DNA from: Litchfieldia alkalitelluris
GTDB lineage: Bacteria > Bacillota > Bacilli > Bacillales > Salisediminibacteriaceae
DNA: 64,000 bases
NCBI RefSeq assembly: GCF_002153425.1
Contig: NZ_KZ119600.1
Span: 1,533,103-1,597,102, forward strand
Direction of reading: 5' to 3'
Shown: piece by piece, positions 58,643 through 64,000 of the stretch
How the letters are laid out: every line of letters starts with the position of its first letter
Position numbering within the stretch: the first letter of the stretch is position 1
Made by a program: the position numbers and the translations under genes
The notes under the pieces: generated by a model
Database searches by the model: none
What the model saw: the letters and a program-made list of their open reading frames with translations, nothing else
Told to the model about the DNA's origin: nothing

Positions 58643-60031
58643 ATGGTAAAACTACTAAACCAGTTTTTTCAAAAAAATAAACAACATGAGGATTTGGACG
58701 GGAAAAATAATCAGGAATTCATTCAATTTGTTAATGAATCGCAGGTGGTTTCAGATCGGTTAATTGCAGCGGTTGAGGAAGTTAACGACGCCATGTCGCA
58801 CCTAAAAGATATAGCTGATCAGTCTACTAGAGAGGGACAGGTTCTCAAGGAAAATAGCTATTATTCTATGGCACAGATTCAAGAAGCATTTTCCTTTCTC
58901 CAGGAGGTTTCTGCTACGGCAGACCAAATTAAAGATTTTGCTTCAAATATGAGTAAAGAAAGTATACAGACGAAGGAACTCGTTTCTGATGTACGACACT
59001 CTTTAGGCACTACTGATAAAGTGATGGGGGAGCTTAGTACCTATAATCAAATGATGGATCAAAGAATTAGGGATTTGGCTGACCAGACTTCTAAAATTGA
59101 TGAGATTAACCAACTGATAAAAAAGGTAGTCTCGCAAACTTCATTACTAGCATTGAATGCATCCATAGAAGCTGCGAGAGCTGGAGAGCATGGTAGGGGA
59201 TTTGCTGTTGTTGCAAAAGAAATAAAGAAACTTGCAGACGAGAGTAATGAAGCTGTTGAAAGATCTTCTGATATTTTGTCAGCGATAGAGCAAGGGGTTG
59301 ATGATGTAGTTGCTTCCGTTGAAGTGGAAAAGGAGGCAGTATTTAAGGGGATTAATGAAGTGGAGAGGATCAATGAAAGGATTGATATGATATATAAGAA
59401 GATTCTCACAGTAAATGACTATGTGCTACATACGGAAAATGACAGTAATAAACAATCTGAAATTACAACAGAAACTATTAGTAAAATAGAAAAAGTCGTT
59501 CAAAGTGTGGAAGAAACTCTAACTTACGTTGAACGGACTGTAACAGATATGGATAAACAGCATCTACAAATTCAACATCTCCAAACTGTAAGTGGAGGTC
59601 TGCATGAGAGTTCAGCTACCTTAGCGGAATCCATTAACAAACTTGATGTTAAGCAGAAGGTAGAGATGAGTCATTTAGATTTTGAAGATATGAAAGAATT
59701 ACTATTAGAAGTTTGCGTTAAGGAAGAATTAAAAACACTGGATAAAGAAATTCACGAAGATATTTTAACTGATTACTTGAGTAAAACTTTTGAAATGGAA
59801 GCAATTTGGTCTAATCGGACAGATGGTACATTCATTTTTTCAAAGCCAGAAGCAGGTTTGTTTAATGCAAGACAAAGGGACTGGTGGAAGAAAGCAATGG
59901 AAGGTGATCAATTTTTGTCAAAGCCCTATGTATCTGCTATTACGAAACAACCTTGTGTAACTTTATCCCGTGCTTTAAGGAATGAAAAAGGTGAAATAAT
60001 AGGTATGGTAGGGATGGATATTAGAGTATAG
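58643..60031 (+). CDS. Soluble methyl-accepting chemotaxis protein with C-terminal Cache-like segment
   Basis: A 462-residue chemoreceptor with no membrane helix. The signalling domain occupies about 40-335, with the tip [20 protein letters not shown] and [20 protein letters not shown]. The C-terminal 120 residues resemble a Cache/PDC sensor: [40 protein letters not shown] and [12 protein letters not shown]. Cache domains are normally extracellular and N-terminal, so a cytosolic C-terminal one is unusual. TGGGAGG precedes the ATG. A symmetrical terminator follows. Confidence 0.88.
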   Translation: MVKLLNQFFQKNKQHEDLDGKNNQEFIQFVNESQVVSDRLIAAVEEVNDAMSHLKDIADQSTREGQVLKENSYYSMAQIQEAFSFLQEVSATADQIKDFASNMSKESIQTKELVSDVRHSLGTTDKVMGELSTYNQMMDQRIRDLADQTSKIDEINQLIKKVVSQTSLLALNASIEAARAGEHGRGFAVVAKEIKKLADESNEAVERSSDILSAIEQGVDDVVASVEVEKEAVFKGINEVERINERIDMIYKKILTVNDYVLHTENDSNKQSEITTETISKIEKVVQSVEETLTYVERTVTDMDKQHLQIQHLQTVSGGLHESSATLAESINKLDVKQKVEMSHLDFEDMKELLLEVCVKEELKTLDKEIHEDILTDYLSKTFEMEAIWSNRTDGTFIFSKPEAGLFNARQRDWWKKAMEGDQFLSKPYVSAITKQPCVTLSRALRNEKGEIIGMVGMDIRV

Positions 60032-60038
60032 AGTTAGA

Positions 60039-60066
60039 GAGGGTTTCCCCAAAAAGGGAAACCCTC
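60039..60066. terminator. Bidirectional terminator
   Basis: GAGGGTTTCCC-CCAAAAA-like loop-GGGAAACCCTC, an 11-bp perfect stem between the convergent chemoreceptor and L,D-transpeptidase genes; AAATCTTTT follows. Confidence 0.8.
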
Positions 60067-60081
60067 AAATCTTTTAGAAGA

Positions 60082-61386
60082 CTAATCAGTAAAAATATAT
60101 ACTAGGGTTTGCAATGGAAGTGTATCATACAGCCAGTTCACATCATCGTTATACATTCTAATACACCCAAGACTTATATACTTGCCAATTGAAGAGGAGT
60201 CATTTGTGCCGTGAATTCCATAGATGGAACCATTCGTCCCTGGCACATTCAAGCCGAGCCAATGACTTCCTAACGGATTACTAGGGTCACCACCTGGTAT
60301 TTGACTAGGGTTATACCAAGGATCCACAACTTTATTAATAATTTGGAAAAAACCTTCTGGTGTACGTGACTGGTCTTTTCCAGTTGCTACAGGAAAAGAA
60401 CGAACGAGTTGGTTATTATGATAAACTGACAATCGGTTCGTAGACTTGTTAATTTGCACCATGTATCCGTTAAACATGGAACGATTAGGAATTTTCAGAG
60501 TCATTCCCACTTTAAAATCAGTTGCTGGATTAATAATTTTGTTATAGTTTGCAAGACTAGCAACATAATTACCTGATCCATAATATTGCTGTGAAAGGCT
60601 ATATAGCGTATCCTTTGCCTTTACTTGATGGTGGTCAATAATAGGAGGATCAGGCAGTTGAAGAGTCATTCCTGCCTTCAATTCGGAGGAGGCATTTGTT
60701 ATGCCATTATACTCCGCAACGGTTTTTTGATGATGGCTACTTAAATAGTATTTCATCGTAATGCTATATAATGTTTCGTTTGCTTGTACTTCATGTTCAA
60801 CAACATTTTCAGGAGTAGCCTCACTTTTTGACTCGTCAGCAGCAATGTTGTTACCCATTAATTTGCTTTCCGTGCCTGTGGTAGACTTGTCCTGATTACT
60901 ATCTCTATTCTCATCGTTTTCCTGTACCTTTTCATCATATGTATCATTATTACTTGACAAGTTAGTTGAAAGATTTTCTTCGTTATTTCGTTCATTTTCA
61001 ACTGGCGTCTGAGAATTAGTCTGCTTTTCCCCCTCAGCTATCAATGTATCATCAGTTACCTCTAGATTACTGTTATCAGTAGGCTCTTCCTTCTTATCAT
61101 TGAAATCCCTTTTTACTATGATTGTAGTCTTTTCTTTTGACTCAGACCGTTCTACATGTTCAGAAAATGGGAGGGTAGGATCTTGTTTTTCAACGATATC
61201 GTCTTCATTTGTTTCCACATTTGCCATGACATTAGGTTGGAAAAAATAAGAGCCAGTAGCTATAAGAGAAATAAAACAAATGATTATGAGTCCTGAAAGT
61301 AGATAAATAGACAGCTTCCCTTTTTTCCTGTGTCGATGTTTTTGAGCTCGAGGCGTCATGTTGAGATAATCTTGATCTGGTGCCAT
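60082..61386 (-). CDS. L,D-transpeptidase (YkuD) with two LysM domains
   Basis: A 434-residue wall enzyme. A basic cytoplasmic head is followed by one membrane helix (about 25-48, LSIYLLSGLIIICFISLIAT). A long Asn/Asp/Glu-rich linker (about 55-185) leads to LysM 1 (VQANETLYSITMKYYLSS) and LysM 2 (VKAKDTLYSLSQQYYGSG), each ending KAGMTLQLP/KVGMTLKIP. The YkuD catalytic domain from about 307 has His in SIYGIHGTND and Cys in KYISLGCIRMY. Family enzymes make 3-3 peptidoglycan cross-links or attach proteins. The sequence suggests a membrane-anchored form. It is a single gene. Confidence 0.93.
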   Translation of the reverse strand: MAPDQDYLNMTPRAQKHRHRKKGKLSIYLLSGLIIICFISLIATGSYFFQPNVMANVETNEDDIVEKQDPTLPFSEHVERSESKEKTTIIVKRDFNDKKEEPTDNSNLEVTDDTLIAEGEKQTNSQTPVENERNNEENLSTNLSSNNDTYDEKVQENDENRDSNQDKSTTGTESKLMGNNIAADESKSEATPENVVEHEVQANETLYSITMKYYLSSHHQKTVAEYNGITNASSELKAGMTLQLPDPPIIDHHQVKAKDTLYSLSQQYYGSGNYVASLANYNKIINPATDFKVGMTLKIPNRSMFNGYMVQINKSTNRLSVYHNNQLVRSFPVATGKDQSRTPEGFFQIINKVVDPWYNPSQIPGGDPSNPLGSHWLGLNVPGTNGSIYGIHGTNDSSSIGKYISLGCIRMYNDDVNWLYDTLPLQTLVYIFTD

Positions 61387-61677
61387 AGTTCACGCAACTT
61401 TCTTAGAGATATTTATTTTTTTGTGATGGAACAACAATGAATTCCATTTCATTCGAGGAAATCCTGCATAAAAAGGCAAAATGAGACTTACAGCATGGGG
61501 GAAACAAGCCAATCGTATGAGGGAGAGATAAAATGCTTTACACATATTTAGACAGAAAGACCTATGTTTCTTCGCCGAAAAATGTCCTTGGCTAGTACTA
61601 TATTTTTCAACAATTAAAGTGAACTCTTTGTTAAAATAATATAAGAAACAAATATATTTATTTAGGGGATAGTAAAG

Positions 61678-62409
61678 ATGTATCACTATTTCGATCAGTT
61701 TAGTGTCTTTTTGAGGGAACCGATCATGAATATCGCTAATAGTGTGGAATCATTTCCACTTTTATTTGCACTCATGCTCGGGGTGGTAGGGGCATTGGCG
61801 CCATGTCAGTTTTCCAGTAATGTCAGTGCCATCACATTATACGGTACAAATTCAATCAATCGGGGTATATCTTGGTCTGATACCATTTTCTTTGTGTTAG
61901 GAAAAATCGTAGCATTTTCTGGACTCGGGTTAATTGTATTCATTTTGGGACAGGAGTTTCAGCAACAGCTCCCACTATTTTTTGAAAGCTTTAGAAAGCT
62001 GTTGGGCCCGATTCTCATATTAATTGGTATATATATGCTTGGGTTGTTTACCATTCGATGGTCAGTAAACCTTTGGAAAAAGTCGTCGATGGAAAAGGAG
62101 CGGAAAGGGAAATGGGGAGCTTTCATGCTTGGGTTTAGCTTTTCACTTGGTTTCTGTCCGACGATGTTCCTCCTTTTTTTCATGCTGCTTATGCCCATTA
62201 CTTTATCAACAGCATACGGAGCAGTACTCCCAAGTCTTTTTGCTCTCGGAACATCTCTACCGTTTCTTCTCGTTATTTTCTTGATATGGTATTTAGGACT
62301 TAGCGGAAAAATTATGAAAAAGGGTCGGAAGATAGGTTTGGTCGTTCAGAGAATAGCTGGAAGCTTGATGATCTTAATTGGAATAATAGATATTTTAACG
62401 TTTTGGTAA
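61678..62409 (+). CDS. CcdA/DsbD-like membrane protein
   Basis: A 243-residue protein with six or seven hydrophobic helices. It has the two cysteine-proline sites of the CcdA/DsbD transmembrane family, GALAPCQFSSNVSA and LGFCPTMFLLFF, in matching helices. CcdA-type proteins carry reducing power across the membrane for cytochrome c maturation or spore protein thiol control. AGGGGA lies upstream of the ATG. The 290-base gap before it holds no gene. A strong terminator and tag repeat copy 5 follow. Confidence 0.8.
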   Translation: MYHYFDQFSVFLREPIMNIANSVESFPLLFALMLGVVGALAPCQFSSNVSAITLYGTNSINRGISWSDTIFFVLGKIVAFSGLGLIVFILGQEFQQQLPLFFESFRKLLGPILILIGIYMLGLFTIRWSVNLWKKSSMEKERKGKWGAFMLGFSFSLGFCPTMFLLFFMLLMPITLSTAYGAVLPSLFALGTSLPFLLVIFLIWYLGLSGKIMKKGRKIGLVVQRIAGSLMILIGIIDILTFW

Positions 62410-62456
62410 AAAAACATGTTACTAAGATATAAAGAATGGGGTCAATCATAATATAG

Positions 62457-62509
62457 AAGCTGAACTCTAATCTGCATTTACCGAGAATAGGGAATAGAGT
62501 TCAGCTTTT
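62457..62509 (+). terminator. Terminator preceding tag repeat copy 5
   Basis: A 13-bp perfect stem AAGCTGAACTCTA / TAGAGTTCAGCTT with a 25-base loop, followed by TTT and the tag. Confidence 0.8.
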
Positions 62510-62541
62510 GTGGCCGATGACCAAGGCGCTTGCGCATTTCT
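62510..62541 (+). repeat. Dispersed tag repeat, copy 5
   Basis: GTGGCCGATGACCAAGGCGC followed by TTGCGCATTTCT. It begins right after the T-tract of the upstream terminator and ends a few bases from the niaR stop. Confidence 0.75.
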
Positions 62542-62547
62542 TAGTAT

Positions 62548-63090
62548 TTAGTTTTCCTCCAACAAAATCCCTGCTTCATTCAATGCGGCTAGAGCTTCAT
62601 CTAAGTCTTCCTCTGACTTTGCTTCAAGGGTATGGAAATGGATACCTTCTGTTAGTTCTAATAGAAAAGAGGCACCTGTTTCCTTGATTCGAGTAAGGAA
62701 TTGTTTCACTTCTTTACGATTGCTCACCATAATTGGTGAAGAAATATCTCCATAAACAGGATGCTTAATCTTCACATCCTTAACCATGATCCCATGATCT
62801 ACTAACAAGTGTAATTCTTCCTCCGTCCGCTCAGGGGAATGTTTACAAGGGACTAGTCGTGAGTATGGAAGGGTATTCCCTTTTTCTTCTGTTAGAACAT
62901 ACCCTTGGCTTGTCGCAGTGATGGGAATGTTTCTTGCTTTTAAGAGGGAAATATCTTGAACGACTACTTGTCTGCTCACATTTAATTTGTCGGCTAAAGC
63001 CCCTCCAGTTAAGGGTGACGATGTTTCTTGTAACAAAGACAATATTTTACTTCTCCGTTCTTCCCCAAGCCATTTTCGTTTGTCTGTCAT
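62548..63090 (-). CDS. niaR: NiaR, niacin-responsive repressor of NAD synthesis
   Basis: Transcription repressor of nad and niacin-uptake genes, sensing nicotinic acid. At 180 residues it matches B. subtilis NiaR (YrxA). An N-terminal HTH (SSPLTGGALADKLNVSRQVV) is followed by the 3H domain, with its histidines in LVDHGIMVKD, IKHPVYGDIS and GIHFHTLEAK. ATG 63090 (MTDKRKWLG) has AAGGAGG 9 bases upstream. It overlaps the end of nifS by 44 bases, the standard Bacillus nifS-niaR arrangement. Confidence 0.95.
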   Translation of the reverse strand: MTDKRKWLGEERRSKILSLLQETSSPLTGGALADKLNVSRQVVVQDISLLKARNIPITATSQGYVLTEEKGNTLPYSRLVPCKHSPERTEEELHLLVDHGIMVKDVKIKHPVYGDISSPIMVSNRKEVKQFLTRIKETGASFLLELTEGIHFHTLEAKSEEDLDEALAALNEAGILLEEN

Positions 63091-64000
63091 GTTTGATCCC
63101 CTCCTTCTCATACACACATGCTTTCATTTGTTTTGCCGTTTCAATTATCTCTTCTTGAGTCGTATGTCGCCCTAATGAAATACGAAAAAAGCGCTTTGCT
63201 TCTTGAGTCGATTTACCAAGTGCTTTCATGGCAATCGATGGATCTTGTTTACCTGCTTGACAGGCACTTCCAGTAGAGATACAGACTCCGTGACGATCTA
63301 ATGTGAGGAGCATATATTGTCCTTCTATGCCTTTAATCCCCAACCCAATAATGTGTGGTAATTGTTTTTCGGAATCAGTGCCACCTTCTATTGTAATGAG
63401 ATGAGATATGTCACTTAATTCGTTGATTAATAGAGCTCTAAGCTCCCACATATATTTTATCGAATTATCGAGCTGATGAACAGCATCAACTGCGGCAGTT
63501 GTGAATGCTGCAATTCCAGGTGTATTAACTGTCCCAGGCCGAAATCCACCCTCATGACTTGTGAATGCATCAACAGCTTTCCAAGGTGTATTCCTTGAGA
63601 GATAGACTGCTCCTACTCCCTTTGGTCCATAAACTTTATGGCTTGAGATAGAGATAGCATCAATGGAGAAAGTATCCACCTCAATTGGAATCTTGCCGAA
63701 AGATTGGACACAATCGCTGTGAAAAAGCACACCATGTTTTTTTAGCAGATTACCTATTTCTCTGATTGGCTGGATTACCCCAATTTCTGAATTTATGTGC
63801 TGTATTGATGCGAGTATGGTGTCACTACGGAGTGATTTTTCTAATTCCTCAATGGAAATCACACCATTCGTATCCACTCCTAAATAAGTAACTTCAACTC
63901 CGTTTTTTTCTAAATCAACAAAGAAGGATTGAACGGAAGGGTGTTCTAATACGGTTGTGATAACATGGTTTCCTTTATCCTTACACCCTAAGTACAAGGA
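63047..64000 (-). CDS. nifS: Cysteine desulfurase NifS, NAD-linked (5' end outside window)
   Basis: PLP enzyme releasing sulfur from cysteine, in bacilli serving the Fe-S cluster of quinolinate synthase NadA. 317 codons plus stop are present, and the frame is open to the right edge; about 60 N-terminal residues are missing. PLP lysine is in SISSHKVYGPKGVGA and the active cysteine in STGSACQAGK. A TTG near 63997 should not be taken as the start. Coupled to niaR by overlap. The NiaR operator lies beyond the window. Confidence 0.93.
   Translation of the reverse strand, partial: SLYLGCKDKGNHVITTVLEHPSVQSFFVDLEKNGVEVTYLGVDTNGVISIEELEKSLRSDTILASIQHINSEIGVIQPIREIGNLLKKHGVLFHSDCVQSFGKIPIEVDTFSIDAISISSHKVYGPKGVGAVYLSRNTPWKAVDAFTSHEGGFRPGTVNTPGIAAFTTAAVDAVHQLDNSIKYMWELRALLINELSDISHLITIEGGTDSEKQLPHIIGLGIKGIEGQYMLLTLDRHGVCISTGSACQAGKQDPSIAMKALGKSTQEAKRFFRISLGRHTTQEEIIETAKQMKACVYEKEGIKHDRQTKMAWGRTEK

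Overview
The window is AT-rich chromosomal DNA from an aerobic, endospore-forming member of the Bacillaceae. Evidence is the Bacillus-type ilv-leu cluster with a T-box, the sporulation genes spoVR and splAB, two tiny YjcZ-type spore proteins, the nifS-niaR pair, and strong AAAGGAGG-type ribosome sites with frequent TTG/GTG starts. No rRNA, tRNA, CRISPR array, prophage or insertion sequence was seen. The species cannot be named from sequence alone; a SulP transporter, TerC and other features would suit a soil or alkaline-habitat bacillus, but that is inference.

Layout. 1-2.6 kb: start of prfC, a tiny spore protein, a small membrane protein, and a run of hairpin repeats. 2.6-14.1 kb: complete branched-chain amino acid cluster on the minus strand, ilvE-ilvD-[T-box]-ilvB-ilvH-ilvC-leuA-leuB-leuC-leuD, with a promoter, a CodY-like box and two cre sites ahead of ilvE. 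14.3-18.5 kb: SulP transporter and UspA, then spoVR and a second YjcZ-type protein. 18.6-25.9 kb: Mg2+-responsive M-box and mgtE, hemolysin III family protein, ppaC, catalase, phosphofructokinase. 25.9-30 kb: two DUF1538 membrane proteins translationally coupled to a tandem P-II-like protein, then an M3 peptidase. 30-40 kb: mixed single genes (MEDS-domain histidine kinase, panE, methionine aminopeptidase, TerC, GNAT enzymes, Asp/Glu racemase, a chemoreceptor, a peptidase S51-GNAT fusion). 40-46 kb: an EcsAB-like ABC pair, then a MerR-controlled acyl-CoA ligase/AidB-like dehydrogenase operon. 46-50 kb: splAB, a phasin-like protein, a CGCGG-tailed small protein, a GNAT protein and a 7-unit 51-bp repeat array. 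50-58 kb: two ECF sigma/anti-sigma pairs flanking a BmrCD-type heterodimeric ABC exporter with a possible leader ORF. 58-64 kb: YajQ, a soluble chemoreceptor with a C-terminal Cache-like segment, a LysM/YkuD L,D-transpeptidase, a CcdA-like protein, niaR and the 3' part of nifS.

The regulatory layer is unusually readable. It includes a T-box inside the operon rather than at its head, CodY/CcpA sites upstream, an M-box, a 19-bp-spacer MerR promoter, matched sigma-K-type promoters on both tiny spore genes, and an ECF autoregulatory promoter. Several dispersed intergenic repeat families also occur. The most striking is a 31-32 base tag (GTGGCCGATGACCAAGGCGC and onward) that sits directly after the T-tract of terminator-like hairpins at four separate loci. 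The other points most worth following are the P-II/DUF1538 operon, the CGCGG protein and the short ORF ahead of the BmrCD-type exporter.
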